Assembly (NCBI RefSeq): GCF_000024905.1
Contig: NC_013522.1
Location: 744,001-808,000 of the forward strand
Reading direction: 5' to 3'
Length of the DNA: 64,000 bases
Origin: Thermanaerovibrio acidaminovorans DSM 6589
Lineage (GTDB): Bacteria; Synergistota; Synergistia; Synergistales; Synergistaceae
Position 1 is the first letter of the stretch. Each line of letters opens with the position of its first letter. Below the pieces are notes generated by a model. That model did no database searches, was not told the origin of the DNA, and saw nothing but the letters and a program-made list of their open reading frames with translations. This document shows, one piece after another, positions 14,988 through 24,545 of this stretch. The translations under genes were made by a program, and so were the position numbers.

Positions 14988-16313
14988 ATGCGATCATATA
15001 GCTCGTTCAAGCCTGAGCTGTGGTTGGTCTACGGGTTCCTGTTGCTCATAGCGGCGGGAGCCCTTGCTCTTTGGGGGATCGGTGAGTTGGTGGGACGGCC
15101 TCTGGACCCCATAGACGCCCTCTTCACCGCCACCTCCGCGGTCTGCGTCACCGGCCTCTCGACCGTCGATGTGGGCACCGCCCTGCCCCTGCCGTCCCAA
15201 CTGGTACTGCTGCTCCTGATCCAGCTTGGGGGGCTTGGGGTCATGGCGGCCACCACATCCTTCTACCTAATGTTGGGTGCCAAGGTGGGCTTCAAGGAAC
15301 GCCTGGCTTGGGCGGAGAGCATGGGGCTTGACACCCCAAGGGGGGCCATCAGGCTCCTTCTACTGGTCATCCGGGTCTCCTTGATCGCCGAGACGGTCAT
15401 GGCGGTGCCCCTCTTCGTGGGTTTCGCCAGGAGGGAGGGAGCGGTTAGGGGTGCCTACATGGCCATCTTCCACTCGATCAGCGCCTTCTGCAATGCGGGC
15501 TTCTCTCCCTACTCGGACAGCCTGGTCTCCTTCGCCACCGAGCCCCTGGTGATGCTCCCCATAACGGTCCTCATCGTGGTGGGGGGGCTTGGTTTCCCGG
15601 TGCTGGATGACGTCCTAAAGAGCGTGAGATCCCGACGATGGCGACCATCCAGCTACACCCGGGTGGTGCTCACCTTCACCCCGGTCCTCATCCTCCTTGG
15701 CTCCGTGGTCTTCCTGCTTGGGGAGATAAACGGGGTGCTTAGGGACATGCCCTGGCCCCATAAGCTGATCAACGCCCTTTTCATGAGCGTTACCCCCCGA
15801 ACCGCTGGGTTCAACTCGGTTCCCCTGGGGAGGATGTCCGGGGTATCCCTCCTTTTCACCTCCTTTCTGATGTGGGTTGGGGCAAACCCCTCATCCACCG
15901 GTGGGGGAGTTAAGGTGACCACCTTTGCGGTGCTGTGGTCCTCTTGTACATCGGAGATAAGGGGCAGGTCGGACGTGTGCCTGGCCAGGCGACACGTGGA
16001 CTGGCGAACCCAGAGGAAGGCCATCACGGTGGCGGTGCTGTATACTCTTGCCGTGTTCGTTGCGGTGTTCATGCTGGCTGTCTTCGAGCCCGAGGTGGAC
16101 ATATCCAGCCTGGTCTTCGAGGCCATATCCGCCATGGGCACCGTGGGTCTCTCGTTGGGGGTTACCCCTCACCTCTCCCCGGATGGGAAGATGGTTTTGA
16201 TCTTCCTCATGTACTGGGGAAGGGTGGGGATAGTGACGTTCCTGTACTCCATATTCAGAAGGCATGAGCCGGGCAGGGTCTCCCTGCCCAACCTGGACAT
16301 GCCAATAGGCTGA
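14988..16313 (+). CDS. ktrB: TrkH/KtrB-family potassium channel subunit
   Basis: A 441-residue membrane protein built from four M1-P-M2 repeats. Each pore loop carries a filter glycine motif: TSAVCVTGLSTVD (first), ISAFCNAGFSPYS (second), VTPRTAGFNSVP (third) and ISAMGTVGLSLGV (fourth). It forms the ion-conducting part of a Ktr/Trk potassium uptake system gated by the ring-forming subunit encoded next. The length favours KtrB/TrkH over the longer Trk proteins. The start ATG is only 1-2 nt from AGGAG, so translation may begin slightly downstream; no better in-frame start is obvious. Confidence 0.92.
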   Translation: MRSYSSFKPELWLVYGFLLLIAAGALALWGIGELVGRPLDPIDALFTATSAVCVTGLSTVDVGTALPLPSQLVLLLLIQLGGLGVMAATTSFYLMLGAKVGFKERLAWAESMGLDTPRGAIRLLLLVIRVSLIAETVMAVPLFVGFARREGAVRGAYMAIFHSISAFCNAGFSPYSDSLVSFATEPLVMLPITVLIVVGGLGFPVLDDVLKSVRSRRWRPSSYTRVVLTFTPVLILLGSVVFLLGEINGVLRDMPWPHKLINALFMSVTPRTAGFNSVPLGRMSGVSLLFTSFLMWVGANPSSTGGGVKVTTFAVLWSSCTSEIRGRSDVCLARRHVDWRTQRKAITVAVLYTLAVFVAVFMLAVFEPEVDISSLVFEAISAMGTVGLSLGVTPHLSPDGKMVLIFLMYWGRVGIVTFLYSIFRRHEPGRVSLPNLDMPIG

Positions 16314-16324
16314 GGTGTTCATGG

Positions 16325-16990
16325 TTGAGCAAGAAGAAGACGGTCCTGGTAATAGGGCTTGGCAGGTTCGGACAGTCCTTGTGCCTTAGGCTGACCCAGA
16401 TGGGGCACCGGGTCATAGGAGTGGACCGGGTCAAGGCCAGGGTGGAGGAGTTGGCGGAGGAGGTGGACTTCGTCGCCCAGATGGACGCCAGCGACGAGGA
16501 GGCCCTCCTCAAGGTGGGAGCCAAGGAAGTGGACCTGGCGGTGGTGGCCATCGGCGAGGGCCTTGAGGCCAGCGTGCTCGCCACCGCAATACTTAACGGG
16601 CTGGGAGTTCCAGTCTGGGCCAGGGCCATAAGCGACATCCACGCCAAGGTCCTGTCCGCCGTGGGGGCCTCCAAGGTCTTCTTCCCCGAGAGGGACATGG
16701 GGGCGGTGATGGCGGAGCAGATAGTACATCCCTGGATGAGCTACTTTAGCCTTGGAGGGGATCCGGACATAACGATAACCTACGTGCTGGGCAAACGGCT
16801 GGCGGGGAAGTCGCTGAAGGATCTGGACCTTACCAAGAGACATGGGGTATTGGTATTATTTGCGGAGCGCCATGGCAAGAGATACGTCCCCCGGGGTGAT
16901 ACGGTCATCCTACAGGAGGACAAGCTCTGGATAGCGGGAGAGAACGATAACGTGACCAAGTTCATGGCTTGGTTGGGCATGGAAGGGTGA
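16325..16990 (+). CDS. ktrA: KtrA/TrkA regulatory subunit of potassium uptake
   Basis: A 221-residue cytoplasmic protein with an RCK_N Rossmann domain (VLVIGLGRFGQSLCLRL, residues 7-23, plus the acidic VIGVDR at the end of the second strand) that binds nucleotide. An RCK_C domain follows from about residue 140. The start is a TTG with GAGGTG 7 nt upstream. It follows the channel gene by 11 nt, and its stop overlaps the pheS start (TGATG). The pair mediates gated potassium uptake. Confidence 0.92.
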   Translation: MSKKKTVLVIGLGRFGQSLCLRLTQMGHRVIGVDRVKARVEELAEEVDFVAQMDASDEEALLKVGAKEVDLAVVAIGEGLEASVLATAILNGLGVPVWARAISDIHAKVLSAVGASKVFFPERDMGAVMAEQIVHPWMSYFSLGGDPDITITYVLGKRLAGKSLKDLDLTKRHGVLVLFAERHGKRYVPRGDTVILQEDKLWIAGENDNVTKFMAWLGMEG

Positions 16991-18036
16991 TGGAGTTGGC
17001 TAGCTTGGTTGAGGAGGCCCTGCGGCTCAAGGCGTCGCTGGAGGGGGAGCTGTCGTCCGCGGCGGACCTGGCGGCGGTGGAGGCCCTGATGGTCAAGTAC
17101 CTGGGGAGGAAGGGGCTCATCACCTCCCTGATGAGATCCCTCGGAGGGGTGCCCCAGGAGGAGCGGCCCCGGGTGGGCAAGGAGCTGAACCTGGTGAAGG
17201 AGGCCTGCGATCAGGCGGTCAGGGATCGCATGCGGGAGATGGAGGTCCTCCGTCAGCGCATGGAGGAGGAGAGGAACGTGGTGGACGTCTCCATCCCCCC
17301 ATGCGGCAGGCCCTATGGCCGGTTTCACCCGGTGGCCCAGACCATGGAGGAGATAATCAAGGTCTTCGTCTCCCTGGGCTTCTCGGTGGCCACCGGCCCG
17401 GAGATAGAGACCGACTTCTACAATTTCGAGGCCCTCAACTTCAAGGCCCATCACCCCGCCAGGGACATGCAGGATACCTTCTTCCTGGAGGATCAGCGGC
17501 TGCTGAGGACCCACACCTCCCCGGTGCAGGTGAGGTCAATGCTCTCCCTGGGGGCCCCCCTCAGGATAGTGATCCCCGGGAGGGTCTACAGGAGGGACAG
17601 CGATCCCACCCATTCCCCCATGTTCCATCAGGTGGAGGGACTGTTGCTGGACGAGGACGTGTCCGTGGCGGACCTGAAGGGCTGCCTCCAGGTCTTCGTG
17701 GACTCCATCTTCGGCCGCAAGCTCAAGTCCCGGTTTAGGGGGAGCTACTTCCCATTCACCGAGCCCTCCATGGAGATGGACGTGGAGTGCGTGGTCTGCA
17801 ACGGGCAGGATCCCTCCTGCCGGGTCTGCAAGGGGACCGGTTGGCTGGAGATCCTGGGGGCCGGCATGGTGCACCCCAACGTGCTGAAGAGCGGAGGGGT
17901 GGATCCGGAGCGCTTCGGAGGCTTCGCCTGGGGCATGGGGGTGGACCGGATAGCCATGCTTAAGTACGGCCTATCGGATCTTAGGCCCCTCTTCGAAGCG
18001 GACCTTTTCTACCTTACGGGAGGTAACGGACGATGA
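16990..18036 (+). CDS. pheS: Phenylalanyl-tRNA synthetase alpha subunit
   Basis: A 348-residue class II catalytic subunit. An N-terminal coiled coil (about residues 1-85) contacts tRNA. Motif 2 lies in RVYRRDSDPTHSPMFHQVEG, and motif 3 in GGFAWGMGVDRIAMLKYG near the C terminus. I took the ATG that overlaps the ktrA stop by one base (TGATG) rather than an ATG 21 nt upstream, because the family begins close to this point. The alpha2-beta2 enzyme charges tRNA-Phe. The stop overlaps pheT (ATGA). Confidence 0.96.
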   Translation: MELASLVEEALRLKASLEGELSSAADLAAVEALMVKYLGRKGLITSLMRSLGGVPQEERPRVGKELNLVKEACDQAVRDRMREMEVLRQRMEEERNVVDVSIPPCGRPYGRFHPVAQTMEEIIKVFVSLGFSVATGPEIETDFYNFEALNFKAHHPARDMQDTFFLEDQRLLRTHTSPVQVRSMLSLGAPLRIVIPGRVYRRDSDPTHSPMFHQVEGLLLDEDVSVADLKGCLQVFVDSIFGRKLKSRFRGSYFPFTEPSMEMDVECVVCNGQDPSCRVCKGTGWLEILGAGMVHPNVLKSGGVDPERFGGFAWGMGVDRIAMLKYGLSDLRPLFEADLFYLTGGNGR

Positions 18037-20402
18037 AGGTTCACCTTGGTTGGCTCAAGGAGCTCTTGAGCCTCGAAGTTTCGTTGGATAGGCTCATGGA
18101 TCGCCTCACCATGACCGGCACCGAGGTGGAGGAGGTCATATCCCCCGCCGGCGCCTCCGCCGGTATCCTGGTGGCCAAGGTGCTCTCGGTGGAGCCACAC
18201 CCCACCAGGGAGTCCCTCCGGATCGCCCGGGTGTTCGATGGCGAAAACCAGGCCCAGGTGGTCACCGGGGCCTCCAACGTGGAGGAGGGGCATCTCTATC
18301 CCTATGCACCCCCAGGAGCCAGGATATGGGACGGCACCCAGTTAGGGAGCAGGGCCTTCGATGGGGTAGAGAGCCAGGGCATGTTGCTCTCCTGCGAGGA
18401 GCTGGGACTGGAGGGGCTTGACTCCTCCGGGGGATTGCTTAAACTGCCGGAGGATGTGCCGGTCGGTGCCGACTTCATCTCCTGGGCGGGGCTTCACCTT
18501 CCGGTGCTGGACCTGTCCGTAACCCCCAACCGGGGTGACCTCTGCTCCATGCTCGGGGTCGCCAGGGAGGTCAAGGCCCTGCTCGGGGGAGAGCTTCTCC
18601 CCATAGAGATACCTTCCCCCACCGACGTGCTGGAGGATTGGAGTGACCGGTTCTCCCTGCGGGTGGATGATCCTGGTTGCTGGAAGTACCTGCTTGGGTA
18701 TGCGGAAGGGGTCCGGATATGCGAATCCCCCTTCCACTCCAGGCTCAGGCTCGTTTTGGCGGGCATGCGGCCGGTCAACAACGTGGTGGACGCCACCAAC
18801 CTGGCCATGCTCCTCTTCGGCCACCCCCTTCACGCCTTCGATGCGGACCGGCTCAACGCCCCTTCCATAGAGGTCCGGCCCGCCAGGGAGGGGGAGGTGA
18901 TCCGCACCTTGGATGGCAGGGACAGGGCACTTCAGCCCGAGGACCTTCTCATCTGCAGTGGAGGCGAACCGGTTGCCATCGCTGGTGTCATGGGAGGGGA
19001 GGACTCGGAGGTGCGGCCCGAGACGACCAGGATCCTCCTGGAGTCCGCGGTCTTCGATCCCGCCCGGGTAAGCCTCACCTCCCGGCGCCTTGGCATACCG
19101 AGCCAGGCGGCGTTCCGCTACAGCCGCGCCGTGGACTGGGCCGAGAGTAGGAGGGCCGCCCAGTACGCCCTGGCCCTGATGGCCTCCGATGGCGTCCGGG
19201 TGGGGGCGGGTTTCATATCCCACCGGGAGGACTTCTCCATCGATAGGGTTGTGAAACTCAGGACCTCCTCCCTTAGGCGGGTGCTTCTGATGGACTCCCT
19301 TGAGGAGGCCACGGAGGTCCTCGAGAGGCTGGGCTTCCAGGCCTGCTCGAACGAGGCGGGGGAGGCGGCCTTCAAGGTGCCCTCCTGGAGGAGCGACGTG
19401 GAGGCGGAGGAGGACCTGGTGGAGGAGGTGGGCCGGGTTAGGGGCTACGAGGTGGTGAAGCCCCGGATCCCCGGCGCCCTTAGGGGGAGGGGGATCATCC
19501 CCCAGGACCTGGAGAGGTGGCAGGAGATAAGGCGGGTGGCCATGTCGAGGGGCTACGTGGAGGTTATGACCTACAGCTTCACCTCCCCGGAGGAGTTGCA
19601 CCCCCTTGGTATGGACCCATCCCAGTGTCCCGCCATAGTGAACCCCATAAGCAAGGATCAGGTGATAATGCGGCCCCTGATCCTGCCGGGCCTCATCAGG
19701 GGTCTTCGTAGCAACCTTAACTTCGGATGGAAGAGGCCGGTCCGTCTCTTCGAGTGGGGGACCGTGTTTCCCGCTAAGGACCGGGAGGCCCAGCACATGG
19801 CTGGCCTGGTCTACGTGGGCAAGGACAGGCGGTCCGTACACGGCCCCAGGGCCGAGGAGGACTTCTTCACCCTGAAGGGCGACGTGGAGGCCCTGTTGTC
19901 CTCCTGCGGTTTCCAGGTCCGGTGGGAGAGGGGAGAGGAGCCTTTCGGCCACCGGGGGCAGACCGCCAGCGTGATGGTGGATGGGAGGAAGGTGGGCTTC
20001 CTTTGCCGACTCAAGCCCTCCATAGAGTCCCAGCTGGGGGTTGAGGAGGGGGCCTACGGGTTCGAGGTGGACCTATCCGCCCTGGAGGGGTGGCGTCTAC
20101 CCCGGTTCGGAGGATCCGTCCGCTTCCCGTCGGTTAGCCGGGATGTGGCCATCATGGTGGAGGCCCACGTCCAGTCCGACCAGGTCAGACGGGACATAGA
20201 GTCCCTGATGGACCGGTCCCTGGCGGAGGGGGTTGAGCTCTTCGACGTCTACGCCGGTAAGGGCATACCGGAGGGGCTCAAGAGCCTGGCTTTCTCGGTG
20301 GTCTACCGTAACCCGGATCGAACCCTCCGGGACGAGGAGGTGGACCATGTCCACAACGCCCTCAGGTCCGCCCTGGCGGAGAGGGGATACAAGCTTAGGT
20401 AG
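18033..20402 (+). CDS. pheT: Phenylalanyl-tRNA synthetase beta subunit
   Basis: A 789-residue partner of PheS. An EMAP/tRNA-binding domain lies near residues 40-150. The B3/B4 region that edits Tyr-tRNA-Phe is in the middle (about 210-380). A B5 domain follows (about 400-475). A catalytic-like core (about 480-680) precedes the C-terminal FDX-ACB anticodon-binding domain (about 695-789, with FPSVSRDVAIMVE). The length is typical. The ATG overlaps the pheS stop, so the subunits are translated together. Confidence 0.96.
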   Translation: MKVHLGWLKELLSLEVSLDRLMDRLTMTGTEVEEVISPAGASAGILVAKVLSVEPHPTRESLRIARVFDGENQAQVVTGASNVEEGHLYPYAPPGARIWDGTQLGSRAFDGVESQGMLLSCEELGLEGLDSSGGLLKLPEDVPVGADFISWAGLHLPVLDLSVTPNRGDLCSMLGVAREVKALLGGELLPIEIPSPTDVLEDWSDRFSLRVDDPGCWKYLLGYAEGVRICESPFHSRLRLVLAGMRPVNNVVDATNLAMLLFGHPLHAFDADRLNAPSIEVRPAREGEVIRTLDGRDRALQPEDLLICSGGEPVAIAGVMGGEDSEVRPETTRILLESAVFDPARVSLTSRRLGIPSQAAFRYSRAVDWAESRRAAQYALALMASDGVRVGAGFISHREDFSIDRVVKLRTSSLRRVLLMDSLEEATEVLERLGFQACSNEAGEAAFKVPSWRSDVEAEEDLVEEVGRVRGYEVVKPRIPGALRGRGIIPQDLERWQEIRRVAMSRGYVEVMTYSFTSPEELHPLGMDPSQCPAIVNPISKDQVIMRPLILPGLIRGLRSNLNFGWKRPVRLFEWGTVFPAKDREAQHMAGLVYVGKDRRSVHGPRAEEDFFTLKGDVEALLSSCGFQVRWERGEEPFGHRGQTASVMVDGRKVGFLCRLKPSIESQLGVEEGAYGFEVDLSALEGWRLPRFGGSVRFPSVSRDVAIMVEAHVQSDQVRRDIESLMDRSLAEGVELFDVYAGKGIPEGLKSLAFSVVYRNPDRTLRDEEVDHVHNALRSALAERGYKLR

Positions 20403-20414
20403 GGGGGAAGGAAT

Positions 20415-20714
20415 ATGCAGCAGTTCGATCAGATAGAGCGCATGTTGGACCGTCTGGGTGGGAGGCTCTCCACCCTTCAAAAGGAGCGTGACGCCGCCCA
20501 GGCGGAGTTGGCCAGCCTTAAGGGGCAGCTCCAGGAGAAGGAGCTGGAGCTCATAAGGGTTAAGAAGGACATGCAGAGGACCATAGAGCAGCTGGAGAGG
20601 GAGAAGGTGAACCTTCAGAAGGAGCTCCAGCAGCAGGAGCAGAGGGTCTCCGAGCTCTTCGGCAAGATTAGATCCCTCCTGCCGGAGGACGGGTCTCCGA
20701 GGCCGGGGGTATAG
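20415..20714 (+). CDS. Small coiled-coil protein of unknown function, next to zapA
   Basis: A 99-residue acidic/basic coiled coil. Heptad-rich sequence runs from about residue 15 to 85, with many Glu, Gln, Lys and Leu and no Cys or Trp, then a short PEDGSPRPGV tail. It lies 12 nt after pheT and 9 nt before zapA. In Bacillus the slot between pheT and zapA holds rnhC. A division-related ZapB-like partner for ZapA is an attractive idea, but long coiled coils resemble each other by composition, so I do not assign a name. Confidence 0.75.
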   Translation: MQQFDQIERMLDRLGGRLSTLQKERDAAQAELASLKGQLQEKELELIRVKKDMQRTIEQLEREKVNLQKELQQQEQRVSELFGKIRSLLPEDGSPRPGV

Positions 20715-20723
20715 CCTCAGCAG

Positions 20724-20957
20724 ATGACGTCCAAGCGCCTTGCGCTCCTGATAGGGAAGAGGTCCTATCCAATAGTCACTTCCAGGGAGGAGGAGGTCCA
20801 GAGGGCGGCGGACCTGTTGAGGTCCGTGGTGGAGTCCCTGGACTCCTCCCTTAGCCAGGACGAGATGCTCTTCCTGGCCGCCATGACCCTATCGGGGGAG
20901 CTCATCAGGGTTGAGGACCGGCTGAGGGAGCTGGCCGGCGGGGAGGAGATCCCGTGA
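20724..20957 (+). CDS. zapA: Cell-division protein ZapA
   Basis: A 77-residue ZapA-type protein that bundles FtsZ filaments at the division ring. It has the short family layout: an N-terminal beta region (RLALLIGKRSYPIVT), an amphipathic helix with EEEVQRAADLLRSVVE, and a C-terminal helical half with FLAAMTLSGELIRVED. The neighbourhood pheS-pheT-zapA-cvpA-mutS2 matches Bacillus and supports the call. The stop overlaps the GTG start of cvpA. Confidence 0.82.
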   Translation: MTSKRLALLIGKRSYPIVTSREEEVQRAADLLRSVVESLDSSLSQDEMLFLAAMTLSGELIRVEDRLRELAGGEEIP

Positions 20958-21457
20958 GTTTGGCCATGTCCGGGCTGGATTGGGGCATAGCCCTGGTGGG
21001 GCTCATATGGATAGCGAAGGGGTTCCTGAGGGGCTTCTCCCGGGAGGTGGCGTCCATGGCGGGTTGGGCCTTGGGGCTCTTCCTCTCGGTGGAGCTCTCG
21101 GATCATTTGGAGCCCCTGGTCATGAGCCTTGGGTTGGTGGAGAGCCCCTGGGCATGCAGGGCCCTGGCGGCGGTTGGGCTGTTGGTGTTCGCCCTTTTGG
21201 TGGCCCGCCTGGTCGGTGGGCTTTTGAGGGGCATCCTGGTGAAGGCCCACCTCTCCGCCTTCGATCGTTTGATGGGCGGGGCGGTTGGGTTGGCCAAGCT
21301 GGCCCTGCTGGTGGCGGTGTCCTTCGTGGTGGCCAACGCCCTCTCCCCGTTTCTCCCTCAGGGGTGGGAGGATAGGAGCCTGTTCATGAGGATGGCGGAT
21401 CGGCATCGGGAGCTGATCTTGGGGGCGGTCTACCACCCGGAAGGGGAGGGACGCTGA
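20954..21457 (+). CDS. cvpA: CvpA-family membrane protein
   Basis: A 167-residue inner-membrane protein with four hydrophobic helices at about residues 9-24, 32-46, 63-88 and 100-128. It has the CvpA pattern LDWGIALVGLIWIAKGFLRGFSRE at the N terminus and LSAFDRLMGGAVGLAKLALL in the second half. E. coli CvpA is needed for colicin V export and for resistance to bile salts; its molecular role is unknown. The GTG start overlaps the zapA stop by 4 nt. Order and family agree with the Bacillus gene between zapA and mutS2. Confidence 0.82.
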   Translation: MSLAMSGLDWGIALVGLIWIAKGFLRGFSREVASMAGWALGLFLSVELSDHLEPLVMSLGLVESPWACRALAAVGLLVFALLVARLVGGLLRGILVKAHLSAFDRLMGGAVGLAKLALLVAVSFVVANALSPFLPQGWEDRSLFMRMADRHRELILGAVYHPEGEGR

Positions 21458-21492
21458 TCTGTTAAGGGGCGAGAATGGGAGGTTTTTGACGC

Positions 21493-23835
21493 TTGAGGTG
21501 TGACCCTAATACGTACCGGGTCCTGGAGATAGAGAAGGCCCTAGCCATCGTGGCCGGGAGGTGCAGGAGCGAACTCGGGGTGGCTAGGGCCTTTCGGTCG
21601 TCACCCGCCAGGGACGTGGAGTCCTTGAGGAGGCGGTTTGACCTTCTGAGGGCCTACAGCTCCGCGGTGGCCAGGCGTGGCGACTATCCGTGGGATCAGC
21701 GGGTTACCCCCATGGAGGGGTTGGTGAGGGACGCCAAGACCTATGGGTGGCTCAACGGGCAGGAGCTGGTGAAGGTGAGGAACAGCCTGATCCTATCCTC
21801 CCGGATAAAGGTCCGTCTCAAGGAGGACTGCTCCGAGTTTGAGGCCCTAAGGGACCTCCTCCGTCACTTCCCCGACTGGGAAGAGGAGCTGGGGCGCCTT
21901 GAGGTGTTGGACGAGGACGGGGCCCTCTACGATGGTGCGTCGACCAAGCTGAAGGAGCTGAGGTTCAAGGGCCGGGAGCTCCGGTCCCTGGCGCGCCAGC
22001 GGTGGAACGAGATCCTTTCAAACGGGTCCCTGGCCTCCATGTTGCAGGACCGGGTGCTGACCCTTCGGAACGGGCGGTTCTGTGCCTTGGTGAGGCTTGA
22101 CATGGCGGGATCCTTCCCGGGGCTGGTGGTGGAGAGGTCCTCGTCGGGCAATAGCGTCTACGTGGAGCCCGCCCCCATTCTGCCCCTCAACAACCGGATG
22201 GCGGTTATAGCCGGGGAGGAGAGGGAGGAGGAGCAACGGATCCTCAGGGCCCTGACGGAGATGCTGCTCTCCCGGGAGGGGGCCCTTCTGGAGACCGACC
22301 GGGGGTTGGGCTACCTGGACCTATTGAACGCCCAGGTGGAGCTCCTGTCGGAGTCCTCATGGGTGGTGCCGGAGGTCTCCAACGACAGGTCCTTCAAGCT
22401 GAGGTCCGCAAGACACCCCCTGCTGGGGGAGAGGGCGGTGCCGCTGGACGTGTCCTGTGGGGAGCACGCCAGGATGATGGTCATAACCGGTCCCAACACG
22501 GGGGGCAAGACGGTGGCGCTGAAGACCGTTGGGGTCTGCGTCTACCTGTCGTGGCTCGGTTTCCCGGTGCCTTGTGCGGAGGGCACCGTGGTTGGGAACC
22601 TGGGGGAGCTGCTGGCGGACATAGGGGACGAGCAGAGCATCGAGCAGAACCTCTCCACCTTCAGCGGCCACATAAAGCAGCTCCGGTACATAATGGAGAG
22701 CGCCAAGGACCGGTCGCTGGTGCTTTTGGACGAGCTTGGGGCCGGCACGGACCCGGAGGAGGGATCCGCTCTCGGGGTGGCCATCCTGGAGTTCTTCCTC
22801 AGGAGGCGCTGTCTTCTCATGGCCACCACCCACTACAACAGGATAAAGCTCTTCGCCATGACCACCCCGGGGGTTGAGGCGGCCTCGATGGAGTTCGACT
22901 CCACCACCCTCCAGCCCACGTACAGGCTTCTGGTGGGCATACCTGGGAGCAGCAATGCCATACTCATAGCCGAGAGGCTTAAGCTGCCCCGGGAGGTGAT
23001 TCAGCGGGCACGGGAGGAGATGGAGACCCGGTCGGACGGTACCGAGGCGCTTCTCAAGGGGCTTGAGGCCCGGAGGGCTGAGCTGGAGGAGCGGCTCCGG
23101 GAGGTGGAGGCATTGCGAGCCCATCTCCAGGAGAGGGAGAGGCTTTACGAGGAGAAGTACGGCCGGATCCTGTCGGACTCGGAGGGCATCATACGGGAGA
23201 CCCGGGCCAAGGCCCAGGGGATAATAAAGCGAGCGGAGGAGGAGGCCAAGGCCCTTTTGAAGGAGCTTAGGGACAAGTCTCACGCGGAGGCCCAGAGGAC
23301 CTACCAGCGGGATAGGGACAGGCTGAGGAAGTTGGGGCAGGCTGTTGAGGATCTGGGCAGGGACGTTATGGAGGCCTCTCCGCTGCCCGGCCCCCAGAGC
23401 CTGTCGGTGGGGGATCCGGTGGAGATAAGGGGTAGCGCGGTCAAGGGGGAGCTGGCCCAGGTGGATGGGGATCACGGGGTGGTGGTCTCTGGGCCCATGA
23501 GGATAAGGGTCCCGTTGAAGAAGCTGGTGAGGTCCTCGTCCCCGTTGCCGGTTCCCCAATCGAGGGTTCTGGTGTCCAGCCCGGAGAAGGTGTCAAGCTC
23601 CATAATGGTCAGGGGTATGACCCTGGACGAGGCCATGCCCATAGTGGAGAGGTACCTGGACCAGGCCTACAGGGCCGGTTACGGGGAGGTGGAGATAATC
23701 CACGGCCGGGGGGAGGGTATCCTAAGGAGGGCGGTCCACGACCTCTGCAGGCGGCTCCCCTTCGTGGAGTCCTTCCGCCTCGGAGGCCCCGGCGAAGGGG
23801 GGCACGGGGTCACCATCGTCAGGTTTGCAAGGTAA
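21493..23835 (+). CDS. mutS2: MutS2 endonuclease/ATPase
   Basis: A 780-residue MutS2. There is no mismatch-binding N-terminal domain. The ATPase core has Walker A GPNTGGKT (starting at G333), Walker [12 protein letters not shown] and the ABC-type signature region just before it. A long coiled coil (about 515-640) follows. The C-terminal Smr domain (about 709-780) carries the conserved HGRGEG nuclease motif. MutS2 suppresses homologous recombination and also acts as a ribosome-splitting quality-control factor in Bacillus. It starts with TTG, 35 nt after cvpA. Confidence 0.95.
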   Translation: MRCDPNTYRVLEIEKALAIVAGRCRSELGVARAFRSSPARDVESLRRRFDLLRAYSSAVARRGDYPWDQRVTPMEGLVRDAKTYGWLNGQELVKVRNSLILSSRIKVRLKEDCSEFEALRDLLRHFPDWEEELGRLEVLDEDGALYDGASTKLKELRFKGRELRSLARQRWNEILSNGSLASMLQDRVLTLRNGRFCALVRLDMAGSFPGLVVERSSSGNSVYVEPAPILPLNNRMAVIAGEEREEEQRILRALTEMLLSREGALLETDRGLGYLDLLNAQVELLSESSWVVPEVSNDRSFKLRSARHPLLGERAVPLDVSCGEHARMMVITGPNTGGKTVALKTVGVCVYLSWLGFPVPCAEGTVVGNLGELLADIGDEQSIEQNLSTFSGHIKQLRYIMESAKDRSLVLLDELGAGTDPEEGSALGVAILEFFLRRRCLLMATTHYNRIKLFAMTTPGVEAASMEFDSTTLQPTYRLLVGIPGSSNAILIAERLKLPREVIQRAREEMETRSDGTEALLKGLEARRAELEERLREVEALRAHLQERERLYEEKYGRILSDSEGIIRETRAKAQGIIKRAEEEAKALLKELRDKSHAEAQRTYQRDRDRLRKLGQAVEDLGRDVMEASPLPGPQSLSVGDPVEIRGSAVKGELAQVDGDHGVVVSGPMRIRVPLKKLVRSSSPLPVPQSRVLVSSPEKVSSSIMVRGMTLDEAMPIVERYLDQAYRAGYGEVEIIHGRGEGILRRAVHDLCRRLPFVESFRLGGPGEGGHGVTIVRFAR

Positions 23836-23860
23836 ACATCGGAAGACGCCATTAAGGGTG

Positions 23861-23889
23861 TTGCACATTCCGGGGGATCATGGTAATAT
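23861..23889 (+). promoter_or_regulatory. tRNA-Arg promoter
   Basis: TTGCAC (23861-23866) and TAATAT (23884-23889) are 17 nt apart, with TG two bases before the -10 hexamer. The tRNA begins 15 nt further on. Confidence 0.65.
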
Positions 23890-23903
23890 ATGCATCGTAA
23901 AGC

Positions 23904-23980
23904 GTGTCCGTAGCTCAGCTGGATAGAGTGTTGGCCTCCGGAGCCAAAGGTCCCGGGTTCGAATCCCGGCGGGCACGCCA
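23904..23980 (+). tRNA. tRNA-Arg (anticodon CCG)
   Basis: A 77-nt cloverleaf with acceptor GTGTCCG/CGGGCAC, discriminator G and encoded CCA. The anticodon stem TTGGC/GCCAA closes the loop CTCCGGA, which shows CCG and reads CGG. The T arm CCGGG-TTCGAAT-CCCGG is regular. Confidence 0.95.
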
Positions 23981-23988
23981 TAGGACGC

Positions 23989-24010
23989 AAGGGGCCGCAA
24001 GGCCCCTTTT
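23989..24010 (+). terminator. tRNA-Arg terminator
   Basis: AAGGGGCC and GGCCCCTT pair around GCAA and are followed by TTTTCTC. Confidence 0.75.
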
Positions 24011-24041
24011 CTCTTTCCTTTTTCCACCGGCTTTCTGACCC

Positions 24042-24530
24042 CTAACCCCCCGACCGGTTCCTTTCAATCTGGAGCAGGAGCTCCTTCGTCTTGAGGCCTC
24101 CAGGAGCGGAGAAGCCGCCCAGGCTCCGCGCCCCCACCGCCCGGTGACAGGGGATCAGTATCAGTAGCGGGTTCCTTCCGCAGGCTCCCCCGACGGCCCT
24201 GGCCCCCCTTGGCATTCCCATGTCCCTGGCCAGCTCACCGTAGGTGGCGGTCCTCCCATAGGGGATCGAGATGAGACGCCTCCAGACCCGGACCTGGAAT
24301 GGGGTGCCCAGTAGCCTCAGGGGCAGTGAGAACTCCCGCCGTTCCCCCGCAAAGTACTGCTTCAGCTGTAGGGCCGCGGAGCCAAGCACGGAGCCCGTGG
24401 GGGGTAGCGCCTCCTCGCCGGGGAGGGGGTTCGCAAGTCTTACGGACGTGATGGATCCACCCGATTCGGTGATCTCCAGGGTCCCCAGTGGGGTTTCAAT
24501 GTGGCATTTTGACATCCTATCGGTGCTCAT
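24042..24530 (-). CDS. ogt: Methylated-DNA-protein-cysteine methyltransferase
   Basis: A 162-residue suicide repair protein that moves alkyl groups from O6-alkylguanine onto its own cysteine. The active site is LIPCHRAVG with C128. The helix-turn-helix arginine-finger segment YGRTATYGELARDMG precedes it. The first 70 residues form the usual RNase H-like cap. The length matches Ogt-type enzymes lacking the Ada sensor domain. It lies 15 nt downstream of the permease gene and is probably cotranscribed with it. Confidence 0.94.
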   Translation of the reverse strand: MSTDRMSKCHIETPLGTLEITESGGSITSVRLANPLPGEEALPPTGSVLGSAALQLKQYFAGERREFSLPLRLLGTPFQVRVWRRLISIPYGRTATYGELARDMGMPRGARAVGGACGRNPLLILIPCHRAVGARSLGGFSAPGGLKTKELLLQIERNRSGG

Positions 24531-24545
24531 GATGGTGGCCTCCAG

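Noticed and set aside
18342-19952. 536-codon reverse open frame opposite pheT
   Set aside because: Antisense shadow with Gly/Pro/His-rich translation and no recognisable motif.
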